A DNA stretch of 64,000 nucleotides from Desulfuromusa kysingii (GCF_900107645.1 NZ_FNQN01000006.1:186001-250000), one strand, 5' to 3'; counted from the first letter of the stretch, positions 1-11,095 are shown. The notes: generated by a model from the letters alone, not told the origin. Translations and numbers: made by a program.

Positions 1-592
1 TGATTACCTCGCTCAACGGTTGCACTGTTCAGTGATTAACGCCGGAGATGGAACTCACGAACACCCTAGCCAGGCTCTTCTTGATGCCTTCACCATCCGT
101 CAGCATAAAGGTCACCTGAAGGGATTGACCGTTACCATCGCTGGCGATGTCGCCCATAGCCGCGTTGTTCGATCTAATATCTATTGCCTGAATAAACTCG
201 GGGCGAAGGTCCGTGTCACCGGTCCGCGGACGATGTTGCCTGTGGGGATTGAAAAGCTGGGTTGTGAAGTCTACTATAACCTCGATGAGGCGATAACCGA
301 CGCTGACTGTATCATGATGCTGCGGATTCAACATGAACGCCAAGGAAAGACGTTGATTCCTTCGTTACGTGAATATTCCCGTTTCTTTGCCCTTAACGAA
401 GACAACCTGAAGTTAGCCAAGAAAGATGCCATTGTCATGCATCCAGGGCCTGTAAACCGTGGGGTAGAACTTTCTTCTTCCGTTGCTGACGGTCCCCAAA
501 ATGTTATTCTTGATCAGGTTGAGAATGGCGTTGCGATACGGATGGCACTCCTTTATCTGGTTGCTGGTGGTGAAAAACTGCAGGTGAATTAA
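1..592 (+). CDS. pyrB: Aspartate carbamoyltransferase catalytic chain, C-terminal part (5' cut by window edge)
   Basis: Catalyses carbamoyl phosphate + L-aspartate to N-carbamoyl-L-aspartate, the committed step of cytosolic pyrimidine synthesis. The reading frame is already open at base 2 (D-Y-L-A-Q-R), so the gene starts outside the window and the TTG at 20 is an internal codon. Visible family signatures are [17 protein letters not shown] (the Asp-domain hinge and His loop) and the C-terminal [11 protein letters not shown], which carries the HPGP substrate loop. The stop lies 23 bases before pyrC on the same strand, so the two are very probably cotranscribed. Regulation cannot be judged because the upstream leader is missing. 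Confidence 0.97.
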   Translation, partial: DYLAQRLHCSVINAGDGTHEHPSQALLDAFTIRQHKGHLKGLTVTIAGDVAHSRVVRSNIYCLNKLGAKVRVTGPRTMLPVGIEKLGCEVYYNLDEAITDADCIMMLRIQHERQGKTLIPSLREYSRFFALNEDNLKLAKKDAIVMHPGPVNRGVELSSSVADGPQNVILDQVENGVAIRMALLYLVAGGEKLQVN

Positions 593-615
593 CAACTTAA
601 CGAAAGGTTGAAAGA

Positions 616-1887
616 ATGAAGACGTTAATTAAAAATGGTCGTGTCATTGACCCTGCAAACAAAATTGACGCTGCCTGTGATGTTTTGATTGAGGATGGCG
701 TTATCCAAGAGGTCGCTACTAACATCAGCGTGACTGCTGATGAAATTATTGATGCCACAGGGCTATTAGTTGCCCCAGGATTGGTTGATATTCATACTCA
801 CATGCGTGATCCAGGCTTTGAGTATAAAGAAGATATTATTTCTGGAACCCGTGCGGCAGCTGCCGGTGGTGTCACTTCATTGACCTGTATGCCTAATACT
901 AACCCCGTCAATGATTCATGTGCTGTGACCCAATATATTATTAATAAAGCCAAACAGCAGGGGAGCGCCAATATCTATCCTATCGCTTCCATCAGCAAGG
1001 GGATGAAAGGGGAGATCCTTGCAGAAATGGGCGACTTGAAGGAGGCAGGCTGTGTTGGTTTTTCTGATGACGGTATCCCCGTAACCCATGGTGAACTGCT
1101 CCGTCGGGCATTTGAGTATGCAGACACCTTTTCTATGCCAATCGTTACCCATTCAGAGGATCTCTCTATCACTGGTTCAGGTTGTATGCATGAAGGGGAT
1201 GTGGCGACTGAATTGGGTTTGCAGGGGATTCCTTGGGTCGCAGAAGATGCCGGGACAGCTCGAGAAATTATGTTGGCAGAGTTTACCGGCGGACGTCTCC
1301 ATGTCTGTCATGTTTCGACCAAAGGGAGTGTTGATTTGATCCGTCATGCCAAAGCGCGTGGCGTTCGGGTCAGCTGTGAAGCCACGCCGCATCATTTTAC
1401 TCTGACAGATGAAGCCGTTCGTGGTTATAATACCAACGCCAAGATGAGTCCACCTTTGCGAAGTCAGGATCATGTCGATGCCGTCCGTGCTGGTCTGGCT
1501 GATGGGACTATTGATGCCATCGCCACTGATCATGCTCCTCACCACTACGATGAAAAGAATGTTGAGTTTCCAGTGGCTATGAATGGTATTGTTGGACTGG
1601 AGTCGTTGCTGCCTCTTAGTTTAAGATTGGTTGCTGATGGTCTCCTTGGCTTGAACTCTTTAATTTCATTATTGACGGTTCAACCCGCCACAATTATGGG
1701 AATCGATCGTGGAACGTTATCTGTTGGTGCCGTTGCTGACATTGTCTTGATTGACTTAGAGCGTGAATGGACGTATACCGCAGAGTCTCTCCACTCAAAG
1801 AGTAAAAACTCTCCATTTCTGGGTTGGGAAATGAAGGGTGCTGCAGTAAAAACCTTGCTCGCTGGGAAAGTGGTATTTGAAAGATAA
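616..1887 (+). CDS. pyrC: Dihydroorotase (class I)
   Basis: Zinc amidohydrolase of the third pyrimidine step, interconverting N-carbamoyl-aspartate and dihydroorotate. The protein has 423 residues, usual for class I enzymes. The metal motif [10 protein letters not shown] is at residues 58-67 (His60, His62), followed by the DDGIP loop, HHF and the C-terminal DHAPHH with the catalytic Asp. ATG 616 follows a purine-rich GAAAGG and AAAG stretch. It sits between pyrB and carA with the same orientation, giving three consecutive steps that feed or use carbamoyl phosphate in one block. Nothing in the sequence suggests a non-catalytic homologue. Confidence 0.97.
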   Translation: MKTLIKNGRVIDPANKIDAACDVLIEDGVIQEVATNISVTADEIIDATGLLVAPGLVDIHTHMRDPGFEYKEDIISGTRAAAAGGVTSLTCMPNTNPVNDSCAVTQYIINKAKQQGSANIYPIASISKGMKGEILAEMGDLKEAGCVGFSDDGIPVTHGELLRRAFEYADTFSMPIVTHSEDLSITGSGCMHEGDVATELGLQGIPWVAEDAGTAREIMLAEFTGGRLHVCHVSTKGSVDLIRHAKARGVRVSCEATPHHFTLTDEAVRGYNTNAKMSPPLRSQDHVDAVRAGLADGTIDAIATDHAPHHYDEKNVEFPVAMNGIVGLESLLPLSLRLVADGLLGLNSLISLLTVQPATIMGIDRGTLSVGAVADIVLIDLEREWTYTAESLHSKSKNSPFLGWEMKGAAVKTLLAGKVVFER

Positions 1888-1950
1888 ACCTTTACTTTCA
1901 GGCTCTTAAAAACAGAAACTTAATGTATATAATTAAAAATAGAGGTCTCA

Positions 1951-3090
1951 ATGAAAGCAGTTTTGGCTCTTGCTGATGGCAAGTTTTTTTATGGGAAGGC
2001 GCTCGGCGCAATTGGTGAAGTTACCGGTGAAGTGGTCTTTAATACCAGTATGACCGGTTATCAGGAAATCCTGACGGATCCTTCTTACCATGGTGAAATT
2101 GTCACCATGACCTATCCTCAGATTGGCAACTATGGCATTAATCCAGAGGATGTTGAGTCAGACAGGCCCTTTTTATCAGGCTTTGTGGTCAAGGAATCCT
2201 GTTCTTTTCCCAGTAATTTCCGTTCGCAGATGAGCCTTGATGCCTACCTTAAAGATCATAATATTGTCAGCATCGAAGGTATTGATACCCGAGCATTGGT
2301 TCGCCACATTCGTACTGTTGGTGCTCAAACCGGGATCATCTCGTCAGTCGATACTGATCCTGAAAGTCTGGTTAAGAAAGCACAGCAAGCACCGGCCTTA
2401 GTCGGACGTGACCTGGTTCAGGAAGTGACTTGCAAACAGCCCTATCAGGCTGAGGAAGGTTTATGGACGTTAGGCAGCGGATATGCCCGGGCTAATACTC
2501 AAGATGCCGTTTATAAAGTTGTTGCTTATGATTTTGGGATCAAGCGTAATATTTTACGCAATCTTACCGCCTTAGGGTGTGACGTGACTGTGGTTCCGGC
2601 AACGACAACAGCTGAAGAGGTTCAGGCGCTCAAGCCGGACGGAGTTTTCTTGAGTAACGGCCCTGGTGATCCAGAACCACTTCTGTATGCTCAGGAAAAT
2701 ATTCGTAAGTTATTGGGTAAAGTCCCGGTCTTTGGGATATGCCTTGGTCATCAATTGCTGGCAATCGCTTCGGGAGGGAGCACTTATAAACTCAAATTCG
2801 GTCATCGAGGTGGTAACCAACCGGTCCTTGACTATCAGCGTCAGCAAGTTGAAATCACCTCTCAGAATCATGGTTTCGCTGTCGATGAAAAAAGTTTGCA
2901 TGACCAAGTAAAGGTGACCCATATCAATTTGAATGATAACACTGTGGAAGGAATTGAACTGCTGTCCTCACCGGCTTTTTCGGTTCAGTATCATCCAGAA
3001 GCCTCACCTGGGCCCCATGATGCTCATTATTTGTTTGAACGCTTTATTGATATGATGAATCAACATAAAAGAGAGAATAACCATGCCTAA
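1951..3090 (+). CDS. carA: Carbamoyl-phosphate synthase small subunit
   Basis: Glutamine amidotransferase subunit that releases ammonia for the CarB subunit. It has 379 residues: an N-terminal CPSase small-chain domain (about 1-150), then a class I GATase domain with the nucleophile in GICLGHQ (Cys264) and the catalytic pair His348/Glu350 in QYHPEAS. GAGGT lies 8 bases before ATG 1951. The 63-base gap after pyrC contains a TATAAT at 1928-1933 but no convincing -35, so it may be only AT-rich. The 3' end overlaps carB by 8 bases, giving translational coupling of the two subunits. Confidence 0.97.
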   Translation: MKAVLALADGKFFYGKALGAIGEVTGEVVFNTSMTGYQEILTDPSYHGEIVTMTYPQIGNYGINPEDVESDRPFLSGFVVKESCSFPSNFRSQMSLDAYLKDHNIVSIEGIDTRALVRHIRTVGAQTGIISSVDTDPESLVKKAQQAPALVGRDLVQEVTCKQPYQAEEGLWTLGSGYARANTQDAVYKVVAYDFGIKRNILRNLTALGCDVTVVPATTTAEEVQALKPDGVFLSNGPGDPEPLLYAQENIRKLLGKVPVFGICLGHQLLAIASGGSTYKLKFGHRGGNQPVLDYQRQQVEITSQNHGFAVDEKSLHDQVKVTHINLNDNTVEGIELLSSPAFSVQYHPEASPGPHDAHYLFERFIDMMNQHKRENNHA

Positions 3091-6000
3091 GCGTGATGAT
3101 ATTAAAAAAATACTGATTGTTGGAGCCGGACCGATTGTTATTGGGCAGGCGTGCGAATTTGATTATTCTGGAACTCAGGCATGTAAAGCGCTAAAGGAGG
3201 AAGGTTACGAGGTTGTTTTGTTAAACTCCAACCCCGCGACGATCATGACCGATCCCGATTTTGCAGATCGTACTTATATTGAACCGGTGACTGCAGATGT
3301 TTTGACTCAGATTATTATTAAAGAACGTCCAGATGCGTTGTTACCGACCTTAGGTGGTCAGACCGCTTTGAACACAGCCGTTGCTGTCGCAGAGGCTGGA
3401 GTTCTGGATCAGTACAACGTTGAGTTAATTGGCGCAAAACTTGAGTCAATTAAAAAAGCTGAGGATCGGACGCTGTTTAAGCAGGCCATGCAGAAGATTG
3501 GTATTGATGTTCCGCTTTCTGGTTTAGCCCATACCTATGTTGAAGCAACTGAGATCATTGAAGAAATCGGCTTTCCAGCAATCATCAGACCGTCATTCAC
3601 TCTCGGTGGTTCTGGTGGTGGCATTGCTTATAATCGGGAAGATTATAACCGCATGGCTATCGCTGGAATGGACGCTTCTCCGACCAATGAAATCCTGATT
3701 GAAGAGTCGATTATCGGTTGGAAAGAATATGAACTGGAAGTGATGCGTGATATTGCCGATAACGTTGTCATCATCTGTTCTATCGAAAATGTTGATGCTA
3801 TGGGCGTGCATACGGGTGATTCAATTACCGTTGCTCCGGCACAGACTTTGACCGATAAAGAGTACCAAATTCTGCGCGATGCTTCGTTGAAGATTATCCG
3901 TGAAATCGGTGTTGAAACCGGGGGCTCAAATATCCAGTTCGGGATCAATCCCAAAGATGGTCGTCTCGTTGTTATCGAGATGAACCCACGGGTTTCCCGC
4001 TCTTCTGCTTTGGCATCAAAAGCGACAGGCTTTCCTATTGCCAAGATAGCAGCAAAGCTATCGGTGGGTTACCGTCTTGATGAGATCCAGAACGACATCA
4101 CACGTGAAACTTTAGCTTCTTTTGAACCGACGATTGACTACGTCGTCACCAAGATTCCTCGATTTACTTTTGAAAAGTTCCCTCAGTCGGATGCAACGTT
4201 AACCACACAGATGAAGTCTGTCGGTGAGGTCATGGCCATTGGCCGGACCTTTAAAGAGAGCTTGCAAAAAGCATTACGGTCACTGGAAATTGATTCTTAT
4301 GGATTTGAAAGCCGTATTTTTAAAAATCCAGCCGATTATGTCCGTAATTTAACTTCCGCTGAGCAAGACAAACTGGTGACCCAACTACAAGTTCCCAGCT
4401 GGGAGAGAATATGGTATCTGGCTGATGCGATCCGGGCTGGATTCAGTATTGATAAAATATATCAACTGAGCGGTATTGATCCGTGGTTTTTGGCAAATAT
4501 CGCTCAGATTATCGAGATGGAGTCGGTTCTCCTCACCCATAAAGATCAATTGAATACCGACAATCATGATTTTATTGACCTCTTGCGTGAAGCAAAACAA
4601 TACGGTTTCTCTGATCGCCGCTTAGCTTTTTTATGGGGAATAACCGAAGAGGATGTGCGCAATATGCGCCACAAACTCGTCGTACTACCTGTCTACAAAC
4701 GGGTCGATACTTGCGGGGCTGAGTTCGAAGCGTTTACCCCCTATCTCTACTCAACTTATGAGTCAGAATGTGAAGCTGCGCCAACGGATAAACGTAAGAT
4801 CATGATTTTAGGTGGCGGTCCCAACCGGATAGGTCAAGGGATAGAGTTTGATTATTGCTGTGTCCATGGAGCCTTTTCTCTGTCAGAAGCTGGATTTGAG
4901 ACGATCATGGTCAACTGCAATCCTGAAACAGTCTCAACCGATTACGACACTTCTGATCGTCTTTATTTTGAACCTCTGACTCAGGAAGATGTGCTTGCTA
5001 TCGTTGAAATAGAAAAGCCAGAAGGGGTGATCGTCCAATTTGGCGGACAGACACCTTTGAAGCTTGCTGTGGCGCTTGAAAAATCAGGGGTACCGATCAT
5101 TGGCACCTCACCAGATGCAATCGATAGGGCAGAGGACCGAGAACGCTTTCAGGCTCTGGTCAATAAGCTCAACCTGCTACAGCCACAAAATGGTATTGCC
5201 CGCGCATACGAAGAAGCTGAAATCATCGCTGAAAAGATCGGCTATCCGGTTGTTGTCAGGCCATCATATGTTTTAGGCGGCCGCGCGATGGAGATTGTTT
5301 ATAGTGTTGAACGTCTGCGGGACTATATGAAAAATGCTGTCAATGCATCACCAGAACACCCCGTTCTGGTCGATAAGTTTCTACAACATGCTATAGAGGT
5401 CGATGTCGACGCTTTAGCCGATGGGACAGAGGTTGTTATCGGCGGAATTATGCAACATATCGAGGAGGCGGGCATCCATTCTGGGGATTCCGCATGCACC
5501 TTACCAACTTTCTCATTGCCAGAACCCATCCTTGCTGAGATCCGCCGCCAAACCATAGCGCTCGCACTCGAAATACAAGTCAAAGGGTTGATGAATATTC
5601 AGTTTGCCGTCAAAGATGGTGATGTTTATTTAATTGAGGTTAATCCGCGTGCAAGTCGTACTGTTCCCTTTGTATCCAAGGCAACGGGGCGACCTTTGGC
5701 GCAGATTGCTGCAAAAGTTATGGCAGGTCAAAGTTTGGCAGAATTGGGGATTTCAGGAGAGATTATCCCTGATTATATTTCAGTCAAAGAAGCGGTGTTC
5801 CCCTTTGTTAAGTTTCCGGGGGTTGACACCTTGCTCGGCCCAGAGATGAAATCAACGGGTGAAGTTATGGGCATCGACAATGATTTTGGAAATGCCTATG
5901 CAAAATCACAACTGGGAGCCGGGGTCAAATTGCCCCGCACTGGAAAGATTTTTATTAGCGTCAAAGATGCCGATAAAGAACATATTCTCGAACCAACCCG

Positions 6001-6340
6001 GAAACTGATTGCCGCTGGATTCTCTATCGTTGCAACCAGTGGAACAGCGGACTATCTGAACCAAAAAGGAATTGCGGCACAGCAGATCAATAAAGTTAAA
6101 GAAGGTCGCCCACATTGTGTTGATGCCATCAAGAGCGGTGAAATCTGTCTCGTCTTTAATACCACTATGGGGGCTCAGTCTGTTTCCGATTCCTATTCGA
6201 TTCGGCGTTCAGTCATTATTTATGAAATTGCGTATTTTACCACGTTGGAAGGGATCAAAGCCGGAACTGACGGTATTCTAGCCATGTTACGAGAAAATCT
6301 TGACGTCAAACCGCTACAAGAGTATTATCCAGTGCATTGA
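3083..6340 (+). CDS. carB: Carbamoyl-phosphate synthase large subunit
   Basis: Makes carbamoyl phosphate from bicarbonate, ammonia and two ATP for pyrimidines and arginine. The 1,085-residue length matches the full two-fold repeated enzyme. The first half opens with [22 protein letters not shown] and the second with [21 protein letters not shown], the paired ATP-grasp entry motifs. The duplicated metal-site motifs [20 protein letters not shown] and [20 protein letters not shown] are intact. The C-terminal ~150 residues form the MGS-like allosteric domain. It starts inside the end of carA and is followed by a strong intrinsic terminator, closing the pyr/car unit. Confidence 0.98.
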   Translation: MPKRDDIKKILIVGAGPIVIGQACEFDYSGTQACKALKEEGYEVVLLNSNPATIMTDPDFADRTYIEPVTADVLTQIIIKERPDALLPTLGGQTALNTAVAVAEAGVLDQYNVELIGAKLESIKKAEDRTLFKQAMQKIGIDVPLSGLAHTYVEATEIIEEIGFPAIIRPSFTLGGSGGGIAYNREDYNRMAIAGMDASPTNEILIEESIIGWKEYELEVMRDIADNVVIICSIENVDAMGVHTGDSITVAPAQTLTDKEYQILRDASLKIIREIGVETGGSNIQFGINPKDGRLVVIEMNPRVSRSSALASKATGFPIAKIAAKLSVGYRLDEIQNDITRETLASFEPTIDYVVTKIPRFTFEKFPQSDATLTTQMKSVGEVMAIGRTFKESLQKALRSLEIDSYGFESRIFKNPADYVRNLTSAEQDKLVTQLQVPSWERIWYLADAIRAGFSIDKIYQLSGIDPWFLANIAQIIEMESVLLTHKDQLNTDNHDFIDLLREAKQYGFSDRRLAFLWGITEEDVRNMRHKLVVLPVYKRVDTCGAEFEAFTPYLYSTYESECEAAPTDKRKIMILGGGPNRIGQGIEFDYCCVHGAFSLSEAGFETIMVNCNPETVSTDYDTSDRLYFEPLTQEDVLAIVEIEKPEGVIVQFGGQTPLKLAVALEKSGVPIIGTSPDAIDRAEDRERFQALVNKLNLLQPQNGIARAYEEAEIIAEKIGYPVVVRPSYVLGGRAMEIVYSVERLRDYMKNAVNASPEHPVLVDKFLQHAIEVDVDALADGTEVVIGGIMQHIEEAGIHSGDSACTLPTFSLPEPILAEIRRQTIALALEIQVKGLMNIQFAVKDGDVYLIEVNPRASRTVPFVSKATGRPLAQIAAKVMAGQSLAELGISGEIIPDYISVKEAVFPFVKFPGVDTLLGPEMKSTGEVMGIDNDFGNAYAKSQLGAGVKLPRTGKIFISVKDADKEHILEPTRKLIAAGFSIVATSGTADYLNQKGIAAQQINKVKEGRPHCVDAIKSGEICLVFNTTMGAQSVSDSYSIRRSVIIYEIAYFTTLEGIKAGTDGILAMLRENLDVKPLQEYYPVH

Positions 6341-6366
6341 TAACGAAGACATAACAGAGTTCTAAC

Positions 6367-6400
6367 CAGTGGGCGGTTTATTCCGTCCACTGTTTTTTTT
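6367..6400 (+). terminator. Intrinsic terminator after carB
   Basis: A 10-bp stem (CAGTGGGCGG with CCGTCCACTG, one G-T pair) is followed by eight T. It ends the pyrB-pyrC-carA-carB unit and sits directly before the greA ribosome binding site, so greA must tolerate or use read-through, or have a promoter within the end of carB. Confidence 0.9.
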
Positions 6401-6416
6401 GAGGAGTAGCAAAAAT

Positions 6417-6893
6417 ATGGATGAATCAGTTCCGATGACCATTGAAGGACACCAACGGTTGCAAGAGGAATTAAAGCAGTTGGTCAGGTTTGAACGTCCG
6501 AAAGTTGTTCAAGACATTGCTGAAGCACGAAGCCATGGTGATCTTTCTGAAAATGCAGAATATGATGCCGCTAAAGATAAGCAGGGCTTTGTCGAGGGGC
6601 GGATCAAAGAGCTGAACCATAAAATAGCCATGGCACAGGTTATTGATCCTGCAAAGATAAAAACTGACAAGATCGTATTTGGCGCTAAAGTCACTTTGAT
6701 TGATGTCGATACCGATAAAGAAGTAACCTATCAGATTGTTGGTGTTGATGAAGCAGACATTAAAGTGGGTAAGATTTCCATCAGTTCTCCCGTCGGTAGG
6801 GCTCTGGTCGGCCACCGGGTCGATGAGGAAGTGAATATCAATGTCCCGTCAGGCGTCAAAGTTTACGAAGTTACGAATATTGAATATAGTTGA
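6417..6893 (+). CDS. greA: Transcription elongation factor GreA
   Basis: Cleavage factor that rescues backtracked RNA polymerase by stimulating transcript cleavage in the secondary channel. I place the start at ATG 6417 (MDESVPMTIEG), because GAGGAG lies 11 bases upstream and the longer open frame begins inside the carB terminator. This gives 158 residues, the normal GreA size. The N-terminal coiled coil carries the family motif RSHGDLSENAEYDAAKDKQ with the acidic tip residues, and the C-terminal FKBP-like globule ends in GVKVYEVTNIEY. It stands alone between the car unit and the DUF1858 gene. Confidence 0.96.
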   Translation: MDESVPMTIEGHQRLQEELKQLVRFERPKVVQDIAEARSHGDLSENAEYDAAKDKQGFVEGRIKELNHKIAMAQVIDPAKIKTDKIVFGAKVTLIDVDTDKEVTYQIVGVDEADIKVGKISISSPVGRALVGHRVDEEVNINVPSGVKVYEVTNIEYS

Positions 6894-6899
6894 TTGTCG

Positions 6900-6916
6900 C
6901 GGCACCGAAAGTGCCG
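6900..6916 (+). terminator. Short hairpin after greA
   Basis: A 6-bp GC stem (CGGCAC/GTGCCG, 5-base loop) lies 6 bases after the greA stop. The following tract is only moderately T-rich, so it is a weak terminator or mRNA-end stabiliser at best. Confidence 0.4.
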
Positions 6917-6989
6917 TTGCATTTCAAGGGAGATTCTGAGAAAATCCAGCTAACTCGAAAGATCGTCCCCCTCGTTTCTGGAGGTTGCA

Positions 6990-7193
6990 ATGGCTCAAAA
7001 AATCACTAAAGATATGACTTTTAACCAAGTGTTACAGATGAACCCCGCTGTTTCCAAGGTTTTTGACAAGTTTAATCTGGATTGTGGGGAATGTCTCGGT
7101 GCTTCGACTGAATCTCTGGCTCAGGGAGCTAAGGCTCACGGGCTCAATATTGATGAGATTCTTGTTGAGCTGAATGCTATCTTTAAAAACTGA
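6990..7193 (+). CDS. DUF1858 redox-disulfide domain protein
   Basis: A 67-residue cytosolic protein made of one DUF1858 domain, the small helical fold also annotated as a hybrid-cluster-protein-associated redox disulfide domain. The key feature is the Cys-Gly-Glu-Cys pair at residues 32-35 (NLDCGECLG), which can form a reversible disulfide or bind a cofactor. ATG 6990 is preceded by a strong GGAGG. It lies 9 bases before recG, so the two are probably cotranscribed, but I see no functional link. The exact biochemical role of stand-alone DUF1858 proteins is not established. Confidence 0.85.
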   Translation: MAQKITKDMTFNQVLQMNPAVSKVFDKFNLDCGECLGASTESLAQGAKAHGLNIDEILVELNAIFKN

Positions 7194-7202
7194 GTATGGA
7201 GC

Positions 7203-9356
7203 ATGACTCCAGATATTGCATCAACGACTCATCATCAAATACTCAACCAGAGGTTGGATATCCTCCACGGTGTTGGGCCAAGAATGCTCCCCAAGTTGCA
7301 AAAACTTGGCCTGGAGACAATTGAAGATGCCTTTTACCACCTTCCAGTCCGCTATGAAGATCGTCGCCAGCTTAAAAAAATCAATCAGTTAAATGATAAC
7401 CAACAAGAAGTTTTTGTTGCAACTGTCCTTGCTTCGGGTGAGTCTACCACCACCCGAAGTCGGCGACGTATTTATGAAGTTATTGTTGGTGATGAGAGTG
7501 GCAAGATCTCTCTGAAGTGGTTTCGGTACCGCAAACCCTGGCTACAGAAACGTTTTCCCGTTGGGCAGCAGGCCATATTTATCGGTGAAGTCAAACGCTT
7601 TGCTGCCAACCGTGAGATTCATCACCCCGACGCTGAACTCATTAGCTCTGGGCAGAGCATTGAACAGTTACTGACCTCAGATCCATTGAACTTTGGCAGG
7701 ATTCTCCCCGTTTATGCTCTAACTGACGGATTGACCCAAAAACAGGCCAGGAAAATCTGGTATCGACTAATTGACGAGTATGCAGCAAGCGCCTTGACTT
7801 TTATCCCTCCTGAAGTGCAGCAGAAATATTGCTTATTATCTAATGCTGAAGCCTTGAACCAAGTCCATTGGCCTGACAATCGTGTTGATTTAATGACTTT
7901 GGAAAAAGGGCAGGATCAAGCGCGGCAGTCATTGGTGTTTGATGAATTTTTCTTTCTGGAACTCGGTTTGGCACTGAAAAGGGCAGGGGTGCAGCTTGAA
8001 GAGGGGGTCGCGTTTAAGTTTGCACATAAATTTACGATACCGCTCAACAAAATGTTGCCATTTAAGCTCACAGACGCACAACGTCGGGTTTTAGGCGAAA
8101 TCAAGCGTGATATGATGGCACCGGAACCGATGCACCGCTTGCTTCAGGGGGATGTTGGCAGTGGGAAAACCCTCGTTGCTCTGATGTCAGCATTGATCGC
8201 GATTGAAAACAATGCGCAGGTCGCTGTTGTTGCGCCGACAGAAATTCTCGCTGAGCAACACTATCATACATTTAAACATTGGTTTGATAAGCTCGGTTTA
8301 ACCACGTGTTTGTTGCAAGGAAATATGCCTGTTGCTGCAAAACGTGAGTTGCTAAACCAGATTGCAAATGGCGCAGTTGATCTGGTTGTCGGTACCCATG
8401 CCGTTTTGCAAGAAGGGGTTGAGTTTCACTTTCTTGGCTTGGGGGTTGTTGACGAACAGCATCGTTTTGGCGTTCGCCAACGCAGTTTATTAAAACATAA
8501 GGGTGCAAATCCTGATATGTTGGTGATGACGGCAACCCCGATTCCACGAACCTTGTCCATGACCCTCTATGGCGATCTCTCTGTATCTGTTATTGACCAG
8601 TTGCCGCCCGGTCGAAAACCGGTTACGACAGAGTTATTCCGTGCGTCACAACGACATCAAGCTTACCAACGTATACACCATGAACTCGAACAGGGGAGAC
8701 AGGCTTATGTCGTCTACCCACTGGTTGAAGAGTCTGAAAAAAGCGACCTGCAGGCCGCATGTGTCGCCGCTGAAACTTTGGCAGAAGAAGTTTTCCCTGA
8801 TTTTAAAATCGGTTTACTCCACGGACAGATGAAAACGGCAGAAAAAGAACAGGTGATGAATCAATTCCGCCAAGGTGAGATTCAACTTCTGGTCGCAACA
8901 ACGGTCATTGAAGTCGGTGTCGATGTCCCAAATGCGACAGTCATGATGATTGAACATGCTGATTGTTTTGGCCTATCACAATTGCATCAATTACGTGGCC
9001 GTGTTGGCAGGGGGGCTGACAAAAGTTACTGCTTACTTATCCCTTCAGAACATTACAGTGAAGATGCTCGACGGCGGTTACGGGTTATGGTTGAGACAGA
9101 AGATGGTTTTCGTGTCGCTGAAGCAGATCTGGAAATACGTGGTCCTGGTGACTTTCTTGGCACCCGGCAAGCAGGGTTACCGGATCTTCGCGTAGCTAAT
9201 TTGTTAAAAGATGTTCGTATCCTTGAGAGAGCTCGGCAAGAAGCCTTTGACTATGTCAACAAAACAAATCAGCTTACGACTCCTGAAGCTGAACCCGTCA
9301 AACAAGAACTGATTCGGCGCTGGGGGGGAAGACTAGAATTAGCGGCGATTGGGTGA
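7203..9356 (+). CDS. recG: ATP-dependent DNA helicase RecG
   Basis: Branch-migrating helicase that regresses stalled forks and processes Holliday junctions. It has 717 residues. The N-terminal wedge/OB region (GVGPRMLPKLQKLGLETIEDAFYHLP in two parts) is followed by two RecA-like lobes with Walker A GDVGSGKT, the Walker B form DEQH, motif III TATPIPRT, and the C-terminal motif VI QLRGRVGRG. The TRG-like C-terminal part (GPGDFLGTRQAGLPD) is intact. ATG 7203 follows TATGGAGC, a short Shine-Dalgarno. Length and motif order are standard for RecG rather than PriA or Mfd. Confidence 0.97.
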   Translation: MTPDIASTTHHQILNQRLDILHGVGPRMLPKLQKLGLETIEDAFYHLPVRYEDRRQLKKINQLNDNQQEVFVATVLASGESTTTRSRRRIYEVIVGDESGKISLKWFRYRKPWLQKRFPVGQQAIFIGEVKRFAANREIHHPDAELISSGQSIEQLLTSDPLNFGRILPVYALTDGLTQKQARKIWYRLIDEYAASALTFIPPEVQQKYCLLSNAEALNQVHWPDNRVDLMTLEKGQDQARQSLVFDEFFFLELGLALKRAGVQLEEGVAFKFAHKFTIPLNKMLPFKLTDAQRRVLGEIKRDMMAPEPMHRLLQGDVGSGKTLVALMSALIAIENNAQVAVVAPTEILAEQHYHTFKHWFDKLGLTTCLLQGNMPVAAKRELLNQIANGAVDLVVGTHAVLQEGVEFHFLGLGVVDEQHRFGVRQRSLLKHKGANPDMLVMTATPIPRTLSMTLYGDLSVSVIDQLPPGRKPVTTELFRASQRHQAYQRIHHELEQGRQAYVVYPLVEESEKSDLQAACVAAETLAEEVFPDFKIGLLHGQMKTAEKEQVMNQFRQGEIQLLVATTVIEVGVDVPNATVMMIEHADCFGLSQLHQLRGRVGRGADKSYCLLIPSEHYSEDARRRLRVMVETEDGFRVAEADLEIRGPGDFLGTRQAGLPDLRVANLLKDVRILERARQEAFDYVNKTNQLTTPEAEPVKQELIRRWGGRLELAAIG

Positions 9357-9448
9357 TCATCATTTCTAAAAGTTAAAGCATCAAACCTTGATAAAATAGG
9401 AACTCAACTGTTAATCTATATCCAACAACTCAACGATGGGAGATAGCT

Positions 9449-10411
9449 ATGCAAGCAATACAAGTTCATAAGTTTGGTGCTCCAGAAGTCATGCAACTTG
9501 AAGAGGTTCCTGATCTTGTTCCTGCAGAAAATCAACTACTGATAGAAGTCAAGGCGGTCGGTGTGAACCCCGTAGACACTTATATTCGGGCTGGTGTTTA
9601 TCCTCTTAAGCCGGAGTTACCTTATACACCAGGAAAAGATGCTGCCGGCATAGTGACCGCGGTGGGATCTGCTGTCGTCCATAGAAAAGTTGGAGACCGC
9701 ATCTACGTCTGCGGGTGTCCAACTGGTAGCTATGCACAACAACTTCTTTGTGATGAAGATCAGGCGTTTACATTGCCAGATAATATTACTTTTACCTCCG
9801 GTGCCGCACTCGGAGTGCCATATAGCACTGCGTCATTTGCACTTAATTTTCGCGCTCATGCATTGCCGGGAGAAACGCTTCTTATCCATGGCGCCAGCGG
9901 TTCAGTCGGAATAGCTGCGATTCAAATTGCAAAGGCCAATGGCTTACGCGTTATCGGGACGGCTGGCACCCAAGCCGGTTTAGACTTGATAAAGTCCCAA
10001 GGAGTTATCGCTGCTCTGAATCATAAATCCGACAACTATCTTGATGCCCTCAATGACTTAACATGCAACCAAGGAGTTGATGTCATCTTGGAAATGCTCG
10101 CTAATGTCAATCTTGACAAGGATCTCAAACTGCTTGCTAAATTTGGTAGAATTGTTGTCATTGGTAATCGTGGCCGGATTGAAATTGATCCACGCGACAC
10201 GATGGGGAAAAATGCTTCTATCCATGGGATGTCATTATTTAATGCTGACACTAAAGTCATGCACCAGATCCATGCCTCAATCAAGCCAGGTCTGATTGAT
10301 GGACGCTATAAACCGATCATTCATTCAGAGCTTCCTTTAGCAGAAGCAGCAAAAGCTCACGATCTGGTTATGCAAGAAGGGGTTTACGGTAAGGTTGTCC
10401 TTATTCCATAA
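9449..10411 (+). CDS. NADPH:quinone reductase-like MDR oxidoreductase
   Basis: Medium-chain dehydrogenase/reductase of the zeta-crystallin/quinone oxidoreductase branch, 320 residues. It has an N-terminal GroES-like domain (VKAVGVNPVDTYIRAGVYP) and a Rossmann domain with the nucleotide motif HGASGSVGIAAIQIAKANG at about residues 147-165. It lacks the Cys cluster of the structural zinc site, which fits NADPH-dependent reduction of quinones or enals rather than alcohol oxidation. GGGAG precedes ATG 9449. It is a single gene, followed by a strong hairpin. The natural substrate cannot be told from sequence. Confidence 0.9.
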   Translation: MQAIQVHKFGAPEVMQLEEVPDLVPAENQLLIEVKAVGVNPVDTYIRAGVYPLKPELPYTPGKDAAGIVTAVGSAVVHRKVGDRIYVCGCPTGSYAQQLLCDEDQAFTLPDNITFTSGAALGVPYSTASFALNFRAHALPGETLLIHGASGSVGIAAIQIAKANGLRVIGTAGTQAGLDLIKSQGVIAALNHKSDNYLDALNDLTCNQGVDVILEMLANVNLDKDLKLLAKFGRIVVIGNRGRIEIDPRDTMGKNASIHGMSLFNADTKVMHQIHASIKPGLIDGRYKPIIHSELPLAEAAKAHDLVMQEGVYGKVVLIP

Positions 10412-10456
10412 ACAGTGCGGCAAGTGGCATCGATACCTCACTAGCATTCAAGAACT

Positions 10457-10491
10457 AACTGTTTAGGGAGGGAACCCCTCCCTAAACAGTT
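10457..10491. terminator. Perfect 16-bp inverted repeat between convergent genes
   Basis: Two 16-base arms (beginning AACTGTTTAGGGAGGG) pair perfectly around a 3-base loop. It lies between the convergent MDR gene and the small membrane-protein gene, so a bidirectional terminator is the simplest reading. The T-tract is short on both strands. Confidence 0.75.
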
Positions 10492-10497
10492 CTAGTA

Positions 10498-10674
10498 TCA
10501 AAAAATTAAATCCAATAGCCAGATTGTGAATCCTAGAAAACCGGTTGCAGCAACAAATTTCACTCCCATAAGAACTTGTTCACTCAAAGAGTATGCCTTT
10601 GGTGAATAGTCTATGTTCTGCTCAGGAGTCGGTTGTCTTTCGGTTTCTGGCAACACGAAATCACTCTTTCGCAT
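10498..10674 (-). CDS. Small single-pass membrane protein (58 aa)
   Basis: I start this gene at ATG 10674 because GGAGG lies 7 bases upstream and the longer frame has no signal before it. The 58-residue product has a polar, Pro/Glu-rich N-terminal half (PETERQPTPEQNIDYSP) and one C-terminal hydrophobic segment of about 20 residues (VKFVAATGFLGFTIWLLDLIF), ending at the membrane. No family is recognised. It lies just downstream of another small secreted-protein candidate on the same strand, and converges on the MDR gene. Confidence 0.65.
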   Translation of the reverse strand: MRKSDFVLPETERQPTPEQNIDYSPKAYSLSEQVLMGVKFVAATGFLGFTIWLLDLIF

Positions 10675-10735
10675 AAAACCTCCATTGCTCGCGTTACATC
10701 TTAAGTTGATGGTAATAATACTCAAAAAATTATAT

Positions 10736-11095
10736 TTAGATGTTGGAGCAAGGAGGGGCACGAATTGGTAACGATTGACGTTCTGCACACCGTGCGGGAC
10801 GTTCAATATAATTGGGAAAGTGAGGTGTAGACACTCTGCATAAATAGAATGAATTCTGAACTAAAATTAGAGCGTCTTCAAAAAAGCTTTTGGAGGGATT
10901 ATTTTTAATTGGTCGAGTGTCATTGCTGATACTAATAAAATTATCTGCTGAGACCTTAGAGAGATCAATAGCTATTAAACTATCCAGACAATATTCTTCA
11001 ACAGGGGGAGGATAACCAGAAACTACAGGTAGAAGGCAAATTACGAATAGTAAAGCAATAGCATTACGATATATTTTTCTTACACTTAAAACCAC
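10736..11095 (-). CDS. Possible small secreted protein
   Basis: A 119-codon frame starting at GTG 11095, with GAGGG about 5 bases upstream. The first ~25 residues look like a signal peptide (positive N-terminus, then AIALLFVICLLPVVSG), followed by a polar region with four Cys. There is no recognisable domain, and the last third (Arg/Pro-rich) looks less protein-like. It lies about 100 bases outside the first dif-like site. It is either a small exported protein or a chance frame; I lean slightly towards chance. Confidence 0.35.
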   Translation of the reverse strand: MVLSVRKIYRNAIALLFVICLLPVVSGYPPPVEEYCLDSLIAIDLSKVSADNFISISNDTRPIKNNPSKSFFEDALILVQNSFYLCRVSTPHFPNYIERPARCAERQSLPIRAPPCSNI